DNA of 57,996 nucleotides from Planctomycetota bacterium (GCA_003576845.1 QEVJ01000015.1:1-57996), one strand, 5' to 3'; positions 40,149-49,333 are shown, counted from the first letter of the stretch. Notes: a model not told the origin generated them from the sequence alone. Numbers and translations: made by a program.

Positions 40149-42417
40149 CGTCGCCGTCACCAACCAAGCGATAGACTCGCTGGGGACGGCCGGCGGTCGA
40201 CTGCATCGCGGTCGTCACGTCGCCTTGCTGTTCGAGCGTGGTGATCAGCTCGTGTAGCGTCTTGGCGTCAACGCGCATCCGCTTGAGCAGGGCGCTGTGG
40301 GAGAGTTGTCGGTCCGGCGCTTCGCGGAGCTTACGGAGCAGCTTCAGGCACTCGGCGTGGAACGGGTTCTCGGCCACGTGACTGTGGGCCATGAACAACA
40401 TCCGCCGCGTCTGGTGGAGGATGAAGTCGGTGGCCCATCGCACCGCCGCGGCGTCGATCCGCGGCGACTGGTGGTTGGCGCTGGCGGCGTATAGCAGCGC
40501 CAGCTTGCGAATCTGCTCGGGCACCCGCCCCCATACGGTCGTGCCCACCGGATCGCCACGGCTTTCGGCGAGAGAATACTCGGCCTCGGCTGCCTCGCGC
40601 CCGTCGGTGATCAACCGGCGGGCCTCCTCATCGGCTTCGATTATGAGTGGTTGAGGATGGAAGCGTTCGAGATTGCCGGTACCGGGATTAAAATCTGCCC
40701 ACCACTGCGCGGTCTCCATGACGTGCGGCGGCGGGTCGATGATGCCCGGCTCCTGGCCGGCGTTGCGTGGACCGCTTTCGACGATCAGCATCCGTGCGAA
40801 AAACCCGTTGGTGAGCATCCGCTCGGACAGCGCCGAGTAGTAGTGCGTCGGGATCGCCGTGCCGTACACGACGAGACACGGCTGGTCGATCACGCCGGGT
40901 GCTTCCTTGCCGGCCTTGCGCCGCATGGGATAGATGCTGTTGGCTGCCGAGTACATCGTCAGCAGCGTGCCGAGGATGTTCTCGTGGCGGGCGTCGTGCG
41001 CCTTGTTGATCGACTGCAGCAGCCCGTCGATCTCGTCCGTCTGAAACAGCAGTGCCGGGCTGAGGAATAGCGAATCCTGGATGCCCTCGCCCGATGCGAA
41101 CTTTTCGCCGAGCGAACCGACCAGCCCGATCCGGTGCAAAATGTGCGTGTTGACTTTGCGCGGCCAATCCTTGCCGACCGATGAATACGCCAGCGCCAGC
41201 ACGTAGAGGTTCGTCCGATTGTCCCCCTGGTCACGGACCTTGCGCCCGGCGAGCACGGCCTGCAGCGACAATGCGCCACAGAACGCCAACGCCAGGTTCG
41301 GATAGGGCGCTGTCGTCAGGCAGTGGTCCATCACTTCTGAGATGAAACCGGGGACGCGACAAAGCTCGACGGGGAGCGGGCCAGGGTCGGGGTGTTCGGG
41401 AGCTCGCGTGGGGATCGGTTGGTGCGTGCCGTTGCAGCGAAAGTGCGAGAGATCGACGTCGGCGTCATCGCCGGTGTCGCCGTATCCGTCGGCGCGGAGC
41501 GCGGCGGCCGCCGCCGCGAAGTCGCCGGCGTGTTCGAGCAACGTGTAGACCGTGAACGGGGCGTAGGCCTTGTCCGGCTCGAACGGGGCGGCGTTCGACG
41601 AAAACACGTAGAACACGCCGCCGCGGAGCGTGGCGCTCCAGCCCTGGTTCTTGCCTGGCCGACGCCAGTATTCGTTCTCGCCGCCGCGGACCAGTTGCCA
41701 GTCGTGGTGTTCGAGCAGGGCGCGGACGTCGCCCCGCTCGTTGAAATCGTCACCAGGACGACCGTTCGCCGCCGATAGCGCGCGCCGCCGCTCGACCGGC
41801 GGCAGCGCCTCGTTGAGCGCATATGCCGCCTCGATCAGGATCGCATGCTCGGCTTCAGTCAGCACGGGCAAGTCGTCGAACGAGCCCTGCTCGATGACAT
41901 ATCCGGGTGTGGGCGCACAGAGAAATAGCCCGCCGTCGCCGCGCGTTTCGATGAGCGTGAGGGTGATCTCGTAGCGCCCAGCGACGAGGTGCGGCACAAG
42001 CCGCTTGCCGTGGATCACGACTGGTTCCGCGCTGGGCGCCGCGATTACCCGTTGCGCCAGCTTTCGATTGCCAGGAACTTCCGCTTCGCAGCGGTAGATT
42101 GCATGTCGGCCGCCCGACTGTGACCGCTCAATGACGAGGCGATCGAGCAGGCCGGGCGACTCGCTTTCCACGAGTTGCCGCCACGGCTCGAACATCTCGC
42201 CGCCGTTGTCGAAGTCGATCATTTCCAGGTTGCCGGACACGGTGCCCGCCAGAACGCAAACGGGCGGGGCGTCGGCGAACCACGCCGTCACCTGCCGTTC
42301 GGTCGGCAAGCGGCGCTGGTACTGTTTCCAGCCCGCCAGCGCCGGGCGCTTTTCCGCGAGGATCGCGGGCAGCACGCACAGACCGGAGCGCAGGTAGGAG
42401 GTGGCGACGTCGATCAT
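40132..42417 (-). CDS. Replication protein: PrimPol domain plus DUF3987-like helicase
   Basis: 761 residues from ATG 42417, two bases after the helicase stop. The N-terminus has the archaeo-eukaryotic primase/polymerase (Prim-Pol) pattern: WKQYQRRLPTERQVTAWF, then the metal-binding DFD (about 68-70, MIDFDNGGE) and a later conserved H in GGRHAIYRC. The C-terminal part has the DUF3987 pattern (AFCGALSLQAVLAGRKVRD; YSSVGKDWPRKVN; LLFQTDEIDGLLQSI), a DNA helicase-like ATPase with a degenerate P-loop. It would prime and unwind phage DNA. The C-terminal HTH-like end (LRKLREAPDRQLSHSALLKR) may bind DNA. Confidence 0.75.
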   Translation of the reverse strand: MIDVATSYLRSGLCVLPAILAEKRPALAGWKQYQRRLPTERQVTAWFADAPPVCVLAGTVSGNLEMIDFDNGGEMFEPWRQLVESESPGLLDRLVIERSQSGGRHAIYRCEAEVPGNRKLAQRVIAAPSAEPVVIHGKRLVPHLVAGRYEITLTLIETRGDGGLFLCAPTPGYVIEQGSFDDLPVLTEAEHAILIEAAYALNEALPPVERRRALSAANGRPGDDFNERGDVRALLEHHDWQLVRGGENEYWRRPGKNQGWSATLRGGVFYVFSSNAAPFEPDKAYAPFTVYTLLEHAGDFAAAAAALRADGYGDTGDDADVDLSHFRCNGTHQPIPTRAPEHPDPGPLPVELCRVPGFISEVMDHCLTTAPYPNLALAFCGALSLQAVLAGRKVRDQGDNRTNLYVLALAYSSVGKDWPRKVNTHILHRIGLVGSLGEKFASGEGIQDSLFLSPALLFQTDEIDGLLQSINKAHDARHENILGTLLTMYSAANSIYPMRRKAGKEAPGVIDQPCLVVYGTAIPTHYYSALSERMLTNGFFARMLIVESGPRNAGQEPGIIDPPPHVMETAQWWADFNPGTGNLERFHPQPLIIEADEEARRLITDGREAAEAEYSLAESRGDPVGTTVWGRVPEQIRKLALLYAASANHQSPRIDAAAVRWATDFILHQTRRMLFMAHSHVAENPFHAECLKLLRKLREAPDRQLSHSALLKRMRVDAKTLHELITTLEQQGDVTTAMQSTAGRPQRVYRLVGDGDGERSG

Positions 42418-42419
42418 GT

Positions 42420-44081
42420 TCAAAACGGGATGTCGTCAGGTTCGTAACCAACAAATGCACCGGCAGGGATCGCCTCCGGCAGCGGGCCGAGCTTGTAGGC
42501 GGTGATCTTGTCGTACTTCTCGCCGACGACCGTGCGGACGGTGATGCGTTCGGTGTGGGCCAGGCCGCCGGCCTCGGCGATCTCGACAGCCCGCTCGGCC
42601 GTGTCCGGCACGGCATCGGGCGTGCGCCGTCGCCACCACGCCGCAGCCTTCTGGCGGGCGTATCCTGCGTGCTCAACGCAAATGAACTCGCTCTGCCAGT
42701 GGTTCAGGCCGACGCAGTAGCTCACGCGCATCGTCCTGGGCGCGTCGGCCGCTGCGCCTCGCTTCGTGTGGACGCTGTAGGAAACGTCGCGGACCTCGTA
42801 CTCGGTATCCGTAATCTGACCCGAGAGAATCCCCGCCTCGGTCGCCTTGGCGTCGTGCTTCTTCCGGTTCGGCGGCGGAAACTCGTATCCGCATTCGGGG
42901 CAGTGAGCATAGCCGGTGGCGATGATCGCCATACACTCGGGACATTCCTTCATCGGCGCTTCACCGTCGCCGTTGGGTGTCGACTTGATCGTCAGGTTGT
43001 CGACTGGCCCGTGCCGCATTACGTTGCCGCCGAAGTCCAACACGAGGCAGTTCTGCTTTTCGGGATGGAGACGGAAGCCGCGACCAACCATCTGGTAATA
43101 CAATCCCGGTGACATCGTCGGCCGCACCAGCGCGACGCAGTCGATATGCGGCGCGTCGAAACCGGTGGTCAGCACGTTGACGTTGCAGAGGTATTTCAGT
43201 TCGCCGCGACGAAAGCGGCCGAGTACCGCGTCGCGCTCCTTGGCCGGCGTCTCGCCGGTGACGAACCCGCACTCGATGCCGTGCTCGTCGGCCAGGACAC
43301 GAACGATATGCTCGCCGTGCTTGATGCCGCTGGCGAAGATCAACACGGCGCGGCGATCGGCGGTGTAGCCAACTGTTTCACCGCATGCCGCCGCGACCAG
43401 CCGTTCGTCGTCCATGAGGTTCTCGACCTCGTCGGCGACGAACTCGCCGCCACGAACGTGCAGACGCTCGAAGTCGGCTTTGTTGATGCCGGCTTTCGTA
43501 ACTAACGGGCAAAGAAAGCCGTCGCGGATCAATTCGCGGACGCCGACCTCGAAGCAGATGTGATTGAGGAAACCGTCGGGCGTGCAGATCGGCCCCGTCT
43601 TCATCCGAAACGGGGTCGCCGTGAATCCGATGATCCGCACGTTCGGATTGAGCACCTTGGCGTCGGCCAAAAACTGCCGATACATTCCGTCGCCTTCCGG
43701 CGGGATGAGATGGGCCTCGTCCACCATGACAAGATCGAAGGCGTCGAGTTCGCAGGCCCGGCGGTAGACGGACTGGATGCCGGCGACGATCACCGAATGC
43801 GTCGTGTCGCGGCGCTTCAGACCGGCGGAATAGACACCGAACTCAACTTCTGGGCAGACGAGCCGCAGCTTGTCGGCCGTCTGTTCGAGCAGTTCCTTCA
43901 CGTGCGCGAGGATGAGAACGCGGCCGCCCCACGCGCCGACGGCGTCCTTGCAGATCGAAGCCATAATCGGTGTTTTGCCGCCGGCGGTCGGCACGACTGC
44001 GCAGGGATTGTCGTCCCGATCGCGCAGGTGCCTGTAAACCGCCTGCTTCGTCTGTTCCTGATAGGGGCGAAGCGTAAGCAT
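42420..44081 (-). CDS. SF2 DEAD/DEAH-box helicase
   Basis: 553 residues from ATG 44081; the frame to 44087 would start with TTG. Walker A PTAGGKTP (31-38), DEAH (121-124), SAT-like FTATPFR (about 160), and motif VI VGRGFRLHP are in order. A four-Cys zinc knuckle (CPECMAIIATGYAHCPECG) lies in the C-terminal third. The layout is the RadD/phage-type helicase. It could act in replication fork restart or recombination with the neighbouring Sak4-like ATPase. One continuous leftward operon. Confidence 0.85.
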   Translation of the reverse strand: MLTLRPYQEQTKQAVYRHLRDRDDNPCAVVPTAGGKTPIMASICKDAVGAWGGRVLILAHVKELLEQTADKLRLVCPEVEFGVYSAGLKRRDTTHSVIVAGIQSVYRRACELDAFDLVMVDEAHLIPPEGDGMYRQFLADAKVLNPNVRIIGFTATPFRMKTGPICTPDGFLNHICFEVGVRELIRDGFLCPLVTKAGINKADFERLHVRGGEFVADEVENLMDDERLVAAACGETVGYTADRRAVLIFASGIKHGEHIVRVLADEHGIECGFVTGETPAKERDAVLGRFRRGELKYLCNVNVLTTGFDAPHIDCVALVRPTMSPGLYYQMVGRGFRLHPEKQNCLVLDFGGNVMRHGPVDNLTIKSTPNGDGEAPMKECPECMAIIATGYAHCPECGYEFPPPNRKKHDAKATEAGILSGQITDTEYEVRDVSYSVHTKRGAAADAPRTMRVSYCVGLNHWQSEFICVEHAGYARQKAAAWWRRRTPDAVPDTAERAVEIAEAGGLAHTERITVRTVVGEKYDKITAYKLGPLPEAIPAGAFVGYEPDDIPF

Positions 44082-44139
44082 GTCCAAGCGTTTGCCAATG
44101 AGGTCAGGTTTGCAGCTGCGTCGCCAGATTGGTGCTCCG

Positions 44140-44601
44140 TCACGAACGCTTCCACGGCGGCGTGCTACTCGTCGCCGCCGCGACCGCGGTGGCCAACGAA
44201 GCCGAATCCTTCTTGGCGTAACCCTTGATTTCGTTGGTGATCTCGCCTGTATCCGCCCGCTTCTTGCAGCGGACGCTGATCACCAGCGGCAAGTTATGCA
44301 GATCGACGCTGTCCTTCGGCGCGAGCACGCCGACGGCGCGGCAGATGGCCGACAACTCGCCCTGCGCAATTTTGCGGGCCTGCTCGCTCGGGTTGTCGAG
44401 GTTGAGCCGCGCCCAGACCATGCGGTTCTTGAACTCGCCCTCGATGATCTGGAACGTCAGCTGCAGATAGCTGCCGTTGCCCGACTTCGTGGGCTTCATT
44501 TCGCTTTCGGTAACGACCACGACGTACTTGCCCGCGGGTAGAGGGTCGAATTCGCTGGCCGGTTCGACTTGGTTGGCATCGAATCCACTGAGATCAGCCA
44601 T
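44140..44601 (-). CDS. DUF669 phage protein
   Basis: 153 residues. The start MADLSGFDANQVEPASEFDP, then LPAGKYVVVVTESEMKPTKS and LQLTFQIIEGEFKNRMVWAR follow the DUF669 pattern. In phages DUF669 genes lie in the replication/recombination module next to Sak4-type ATPases, and a single-stranded DNA-binding role has been proposed for some. The C-terminus is flexible (STPPWKRS). Confidence 0.75.
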   Translation of the reverse strand: MADLSGFDANQVEPASEFDPLPAGKYVVVVTESEMKPTKSGNGSYLQLTFQIIEGEFKNRMVWARLNLDNPSEQARKIAQGELSAICRAVGVLAPKDSVDLHNLPLVISVRCKKRADTGEITNEIKGYAKKDSASLATAVAAATSSTPPWKRS

Positions 44602-44602
44602 G

Positions 44603-45379
44603 TTATTGGGCTCCTGGGGCTGGTTGATTGGTCATCGCGTTGACGAACGCCGGCCACGACAGCGGCAATTCGTCGGTGATTCCGTACCGGTTTTTGGCGA
44701 CGCACGATGGGCCGCCGACGCAACGCAGAATGCGTTCGCCGCCGTCTTTGCCGATCGCGTGGGCGATCGTCCGTTTGCGGTTGAAGCCGGCGTCCTCGGA
44801 CTGCGTGCGCACCTTCCGTGTGGCGAACAGCACGGCGTCGCACCACTCGCTCACGAGCGCGGCAGCATGTTTGTGCAAGCGCGGGCTGTAGCGGTCGTAG
44901 GCCGACGACTCGGGGTCCTCGAACCGTTCGACCTTCGAGTGCGCGATCAGCAGCACGACCATGCCGCGCTGGTTACGCAGCGCGTTGAGGTGGTCGATGA
45001 GTTCGCGCCAGAACGTCAGGGCGTGCGTGTAGCCTTTCGAGTAGCCACCGTCGACTTTCTCGATCGACGAGACGTTGTGCTGGATGCACAGCTTGTCCCA
45101 CACGAGCCGTTCCAACCAATCTAGCGAGTCGATCACGATGGTCTCGCGGTCGTGCGACTCCGTTCGCAGTTCCGTGAGCGCTGCGATCACGTCTTCGTAA
45201 CACCGGGCGAGCGGAAACCGCACGCAGTCGATCTCGTCGAGACCGTCTTCCGTCTGGATGAAGATCGGATTCGGCGCCTGCGCGCCGAGCGTCGATTTGC
45301 CGATGCCTTCGACGCCATACAGCAACACGCGCGGTGGCTTCGATGCTCGCCCGCGTTCGACTTGAGCCAGCATGCTCAC
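44603..45379 (-). CDS. Sak4-like RecA-fold ATPase (AAA_24)
   Basis: 258 residues from GTG 45379 overlapping the preceding stop by four bases. Walker A GVEGIGKS (22-29), Walker B-like IVIDSLDWLERL (81-92) and an arginine-containing GKDGGERIL region near the end. The family (phage nucleotide-binding protein/AAA_24, Sak4 type) includes single-strand annealing recombinases. Position between DUF669 and a small unknown gene fits a recombination module. Confidence 0.75.
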   Translation of the reverse strand: MSMLAQVERGRASKPPRVLLYGVEGIGKSTLGAQAPNPIFIQTEDGLDEIDCVRFPLARCYEDVIAALTELRTESHDRETIVIDSLDWLERLVWDKLCIQHNVSSIEKVDGGYSKGYTHALTFWRELIDHLNALRNQRGMVVLLIAHSKVERFEDPESSAYDRYSPRLHKHAAALVSEWCDAVLFATRKVRTQSEDAGFNRKRTIAHAIGKDGGERILRCVGGPSCVAKNRYGITDELPLSWPAFVNAMTNQPAPGAQ

Positions 45380-45678
45380 GCGGCAGCCTCCTTAGGTTGA
45401 TGATCGGTTCGGGTAATGCGTTCAATTCGGAACGAGTCCGGTCCAAGTTCGCGTTCGAGGAAACGGACGAAGAGGCGGTTCAGATCTCGTCCGACCAGCG
45501 TGCCCGCGTGAATCACGCAGGCACGGCTGGCCGGATGGAGATAGTGGGCCGCGTCGAGCCGGGTCTGCGACTCGCCGTGCAACGCCTCACAGCCCCACAC
45601 CGCCAAGAGCAATGCGGCCTCGACATCTTCCACGGACACGTTCTCGTCGAACTTGTAGCGGTAGAGGTCGGTGGCCAT
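45376..45678 (-). CDS. Small unknown early protein
   Basis: 100 residues from ATG 45678 with GAGGAG at seven bases; the frame to 45738 has no such site. Helical with VEAALLLAVWGCEALHGESQ and ALPxLDRxxVRFLERELGP-like segments, no known motif. First gene of the leftward early operon, with the regulatory site at 45714-45729 lying 35 bases upstream. Confidence 0.6.
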   Translation of the reverse strand: MATDLYRYKFDENVSVEDVEAALLLAVWGCEALHGESQTRLDAAHYLHPASRACVIHAGTLVGRDLNRLFVRFLERELGPDSFRIERITRTDHQPKEAAA

Positions 45679-45713
45679 GATTGGCTCCTCGTACTGTTGG
45701 ACATCGCCTACAT

Positions 45714-45729
45714 GGTTAACTACCCGGTC
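45714..45729 (-). promoter_or_regulatory. 16-bp regulatory site upstream of the early operon
   Basis: The minus strand reads GACCGGGTAGTTAACC, an exact match to 49499-49514 on the plus strand. It lies 35 bases before the ATG at 45678 and contains the palindrome GTTAAC. Distance and orientation relative to the gene are like those of the second copy, which suggests a shared operator or promoter. Confidence 0.65.
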
Positions 45730-45752
45730 CGCGTCCAAACTGACGACGCGGA

Positions 45753-46367
45753 TTACACGTAGTCCTGCAGCGAACGATCCTCAAAGCGGCGTCGTAGCTT
45801 GCCGAGCCAGGAATTGAGCGTCGTGCGCGGAATGCCCATGTCGCGAGCGACCTGGGAGATCGAGTCGTGCTTGAGCCGCTCGGCGAACTCACGCAACCTC
45901 TCGTCCGAGACGTCCGCCATGCATGCAGCGACATCCAGTTTCAGGTCCGCAAGGTCTTGTGGACTTCGCTTACTTGCGCTGCGGCACCCGTTGCGTTGGG
46001 AGTCGATCGTGTCCGCCAGCTCTACGCGGCCTTCGCCCTTGTCGCCAACGCCGATGTGGATGGACGAGACGCGGCGGTGGTCGCGTTTCGCCGCCAAGTT
46101 GTCCCGTATCATGTTGGCGATGTATCGCCGGACCACCCGTGCGACGAAAGCCTTCCAACGCGGGTCGCCCGCGTCGGCGGCATGAAGATGCCTGGCCAGC
46201 TTGAGGTACAGCTGCTGCTCGACTTCGTCTCGATCCTGGCGTTTGAAGCCGAATCGGCCGGCGAACTGCCGGGCGCTTTTCCGCACATAACCTTCCGTGA
46301 ATGGGTCGATGCCTTTACGAGCTCGCGACGATCCATCCGAACCTCCGAACCTTGCTTTCGTATGCAT
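45753..46367 (-). CDS. Sigma-70-like regulator
   Basis: 204 residues from ATG 46367, preceded by GGAG at nine bases. The N-terminus has an ECF sigma-2-like helix pair (YVRKSARQFAGRFGFKRQDR; VEQQLYLKLARHLHAA; WKAFVARVVRRYIANMIRDN). The end carries a sigma-4 HTH (HDSISQVARDMGIPRTTLNS, then WLGKLRRRF). It probably directs RNA polymerase to phage promoters. It is set off from the downstream early genes by the regulatory site at 45714. Confidence 0.7.
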   Translation of the reverse strand: MHTKARFGGSDGSSRARKGIDPFTEGYVRKSARQFAGRFGFKRQDRDEVEQQLYLKLARHLHAADAGDPRWKAFVARVVRRYIANMIRDNLAAKRDHRRVSSIHIGVGDKGEGRVELADTIDSQRNGCRSASKRSPQDLADLKLDVAACMADVSDERLREFAERLKHDSISQVARDMGIPRTTLNSWLGKLRRRFEDRSLQDYV

Positions 46368-46449
46368 GCCACTATCTCCGACGGGTGATGCTTCCCGCCG
46401 TGCCCAGTTGCACGACGGCACCCGCCGCCGGAATTGCAGCAATGCGCAC

Positions 46450-46489
46450 AAAAAAACCTGCGGCGCGACGTAAGTCGCTTTGCCGCAGG
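46450..46489 (-). terminator. Rho-independent terminator
   Basis: Minus-strand hairpin CCTGCGGC (with a 3-base AAA bulge) GCGAC / GTCGC GCCGCAGG around TTAC, followed by TTTTTT. It would end transcripts of the gene pair 46550-48659 before the sigma-like gene. Confidence 0.75.
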
Positions 46490-46514
46490 TCGTTACGAAG
46501 TCGGATTTCCGGTC

Positions 46515-46545
46515 TTGCACTTGCGCGAAAACGGCGCAAGTGCAA
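46515..46545. promoter_or_regulatory. Perfect 12-bp inverted repeat
   Basis: TTGCACTTGCGC / GCGCAAGTGCAA around seven bases, directly after the stop of 46550-47506 and before the terminator. Without a T run it is not a simple terminator, so an operator or RNA-stability element for the sigma-like gene is possible. Confidence 0.5.
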
Positions 46546-46549
46546 TTTG

Positions 46550-47506
46550 CTAGGTTCGTCGTCCTCGGCTGATTGGTCCCTTGAACTTCATGATTTGGTC
46601 CAAATCTTCGGTCATCTCCCAGTACAGGCGAAGCTCCCGCGCATCCTCGTCATCATGGCAGCGGGAGAAGTCGTAGGCCTCCAATCCCGCAAGGTCACAG
46701 AACTTCTTCTTGAAGGGGCGTTTCAGCAAATCCGGCTCTCCGTTCCGATCCATCGTATCGAAGGCATGGTTGCGAGCGGCTTGAAGGAACTTCACCACTT
46801 CCTTCGTCAACGCCTCGATCTTGGCGGCGATATCCGCCCGCTTCTTGGACGTGCGCTTCTTCTGAGGCGCCGATCCCATTCCCGCATCGATGATGCGTCC
46901 CTCAACGTCGTCTACGTCAAGCGAAAGGTGGTCGCCGTCGAGCGACACCACGGCGTCCAGTGAGATCACCAGATTGCCTGTTGCTTCACGCCAACGCCCA
47001 GCTCCGACTTCCGTCGGGGCAAATAGAATCGCTTTCGGATGGTGATTTAGTTTTTGGACGGCTGCCGCCACTTGATGACGCCGAAAGGCACGCGCGAACC
47101 AGATTTCGCGAGATCGGCCGGCCCAGTTGGCCTTGCCAACCTGCCAAAGCTGTCCCACGACGCGTTCCTGAATGGATATGTTGACGCCGGAAAAACATGC
47201 GCCGAGGAACGCCGCCGTATCGATCTCCCATCGCGCGAGCCGGTGGACGGGAGCTTTCGTGACGCCGCAGTAACGACAGTGGATGTATCCGTGCCGGGCA
47301 CCGGATTGGTCGGAAATGAACTCGACGCGACACCGTTCTCCGCACTCGGTGCAGTTTGTCGCGCCGGCGCTCGCCGTCGGACGTACTACGCCAAGACCGC
47401 AAAGATTGTCGAATATGTCCCGCAGTTCGCCGGACGCCTCCTCCGCGCAGATCACCGGCGGGTTAATCTCCCACCGTGACAGGACTTGGCGAAGTTGTTC
47501 CGACAC
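46550..47506 (-). CDS. Unknown zinc-ribbon protein in the LexA operon
   Basis: 318 residues from GTG 47506, preceded by GGAAG six bases upstream. Two WEIN/WEID motifs (RWEINP and ARWEIDTAAFLGA) are shared with the upstream 398-residue gene. An N-terminal zinc-ribbon-like CTECGERC...CRYC precedes them, and a Lys-rich stretch (KKRTSKKRADIAAKIEALTK) and charged helices end the protein. Overlaps the upstream gene by 44 bases. No family recognised. Confidence 0.5.
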   Translation of the reverse strand: MSEQLRQVLSRWEINPPVICAEEASGELRDIFDNLCGLGVVRPTASAGATNCTECGERCRVEFISDQSGARHGYIHCRYCGVTKAPVHRLARWEIDTAAFLGACFSGVNISIQERVVGQLWQVGKANWAGRSREIWFARAFRRHQVAAAVQKLNHHPKAILFAPTEVGAGRWREATGNLVISLDAVVSLDGDHLSLDVDDVEGRIIDAGMGSAPQKKRTSKKRADIAAKIEALTKEVVKFLQAARNHAFDTMDRNGEPDLLKRPFKKKFCDLAGLEAYDFSRCHDDEDARELRLYWEMTEDLDQIMKFKGPISRGRRT

Positions 47507-48659
47507 GATCGATCTTCCATCGCTTGAGGTACTTTTGGATCAGTTCGACGCGCTCCGGGCGGGCGTTGCGTAGGCTGCAAGATCGGGGGAATGTCACGTC
47601 AAAGCTCTGCTGGCCCGGCTTGCGATCTCCGTGCGGAAGAAACTCGAAACAGAACGTGACCTGCGTGACGTTCCATTCGGACAGCGGCATCTCGTCGAGA
47701 TTGATACATTCCGCGATGGCTTTGTGGATATTGTCATCGGGGTCATCGTCAATCTCGACGTGGACGCGTCGACCGCTGTGCTTGGCGGAAAGCCGCATCT
47801 TGTGAATGCGGACTCGCACTCGATCTTCCGCATCCGTATTTAACTTAAATGCCACATCTTTTAGTTGATTTAACTCGTATGCTGCATCCGGCTCATGCGT
47901 CCCGAGTTCCCAATGCAGAATCGCGTCGGCAAAGATGACTTCCAGCCGCTCCTTTATCGGCTTCGGCAGCTTGGCGAACGTCTCAAGCGTTCCTTCGTCG
48001 CGGTCGTAGGCGAACACAACAAGCATTGTTTGACGAATCGCCTCCGTTGTTAGTCTTCTGTGCTCGTTATGCCGAGTGATGTTCTGCACGAAATCATCAG
48101 GACGAGCGAAGAAGTAGTCAACGGAACCGCGGGTGAGCGTCTCGACGGTGCAATCCTTCCCTCTCCCCTGCGACTTCAACAGCGATGAGATGGCGTCTTC
48201 CAACTTCTCCTTCGCCTCGGCTGACGTGTCCGGCGCGTTCTTCGGCAGATCGTTTCGTTTCCGCCACCATGACAGCTGATCCACCTGATAAATGGTCTGC
48301 GCCTTATCGAAAACCTCCCGACATTTCAGCCAGGCCCACATCGCCAAACCGTAGGGACACAAGCCTTCGGGAACGAGAGACGCTAGGTCCGGCACGTCGC
48401 AATGCGGCCCGGCCTCCAGTAGGGCGTCGAAGCCGCTCGGGCAACCGAGGTCGAAGACGCTCCGAAGAACGCTTTCGATGTCGTTCGATTGGTCCAGCGG
48501 CAATTCGCCGATGTAGTCGAGGAGCGGGTCGATCTCCCATTTCTTCAAGTCGCCCCAGTGTGGATCGAAATCGCCGTGACCAAGCTCGATAAAGAAAGCC
48601 TGGAGCAGCTCGTTGGGAACCATCCGCAGGACGGTTGGAATCGAGAATTGCCGTGTCAT
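47463..48659 (-). CDS. Unknown protein in the LexA operon
   Basis: 398 residues from ATG 48659, with AAGGAG in the 17-base gap after the LexA stop. An N-terminal helix set (MVPNELLQAFFIELGHGDFD) leads to KKWEIDPLLDYIGEL, the same WEID motif as in the next gene. The centre has SWWRKRNDLPKNAPDTSAEA and a basic end. No enzyme motif was found. Together with LexA and the next gene it forms one damage-linked operon. Confidence 0.5.
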   Translation of the reverse strand: MTRQFSIPTVLRMVPNELLQAFFIELGHGDFDPHWGDLKKWEIDPLLDYIGELPLDQSNDIESVLRSVFDLGCPSGFDALLEAGPHCDVPDLASLVPEGLCPYGLAMWAWLKCREVFDKAQTIYQVDQLSWWRKRNDLPKNAPDTSAEAKEKLEDAISSLLKSQGRGKDCTVETLTRGSVDYFFARPDDFVQNITRHNEHRRLTTEAIRQTMLVVFAYDRDEGTLETFAKLPKPIKERLEVIFADAILHWELGTHEPDAAYELNQLKDVAFKLNTDAEDRVRVRIHKMRLSAKHSGRRVHVEIDDDPDDNIHKAIAECINLDEMPLSEWNVTQVTFCFEFLPHGDRKPGQQSFDVTFPRSCSLRNARPERVELIQKYLKRWKIDRVGTTSPSPVTVGD

Positions 48660-48676
48660 CAGCCGGTTTACTCCTT

Positions 48677-49333
48677 TCAAGCGTGTCTTACCGCGATCAC
48701 CTTTCCCAAGATCCGAAATTCTGTCTCCGGACCCACGAGCATCGGTTTGTAGCGACGGTTTTCCGCTCGCAGTTCGATGTGATCACCATGTATGAAGAGC
48801 CGCTTCACGGTCGCCTCGTCGTCGATGAGCGCCACGACGATCTCGCCGCTCTCGGCAATCGGCTGCTGGCGCACGATGACGACGTCTCCCTCGCGCATGC
48901 CGGCACCGATCATGCTGTCGCCGGAAACAGTCAGGGCGAAGCAGCGACCCCGATTGGTGACGCTCATTTCGACCAAGACCTCGCCGATGCGGTTCTCTTC
49001 CGCCAACATCGCCGGTCCGGCTTTCACGGTTCCGACCAACGGCACCGCGATGAGAAAGTCGATGGTCCGCCGCGGCTCTCGCAGGATCGTCAGACTTCGG
49101 GCCTTTAGCGGCTCTCGTTTTACGAAACCCTTGCGTTCCAACTGCACAATCAATTGGTGCGCGCTGGCGGCGGTGATTCCGAGTAACGCTCCGAGCTCGT
49201 TCATCGTAGGCGGGTATCCCTTCCGCGCGATGTGGTTCTTAACTTCCGTCAGCGCCCGTTGCTGCGCGTCGGTGATGTCGTCTTCCGTCGGACGCCCGCG
49301 ATGTTCTCGATTTGCGGGCATTCGACTTCCCAT
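48677..49333 (-). CDS. LexA-type repressor (S24 autoprotease)
   Basis: 218 residues; a second start at 49321, with GGGAAG just before it, is also plausible. The N-terminal HTH (PPTMNELGALLGITAASAHQ) matches LexA's winged helix. The autocleavage site is A105-G106 (VKAGPAM); catalytic S140 (VSGDSMIGAGM) and K177 (EATVKRL) are in place. It would repress phage or host genes until DNA damage triggers RecA-assisted self-cleavage. Being the head of an operon with two unknown genes, it would co-regulate them. Confidence 0.85.
   Translation of the reverse strand: MGSRMPANREHRGRPTEDDITDAQQRALTEVKNHIARKGYPPTMNELGALLGITAASAHQLIVQLERKGFVKREPLKARSLTILREPRRTIDFLIAVPLVGTVKAGPAMLAEENRIGEVLVEMSVTNRGRCFALTVSGDSMIGAGMREGDVVIVRQQPIAESGEIVVALIDDEATVKRLFIHGDHIELRAENRRYKPMLVGPETEFRILGKVIAVRHA

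Noticed and set aside
39787-40163. Low-complexity ORFs across the GA/TC-rich patch
   Set aside because: Both strands give repetitive charged peptides that track the DNA repeats; no ribosome site or plausible fold was seen.
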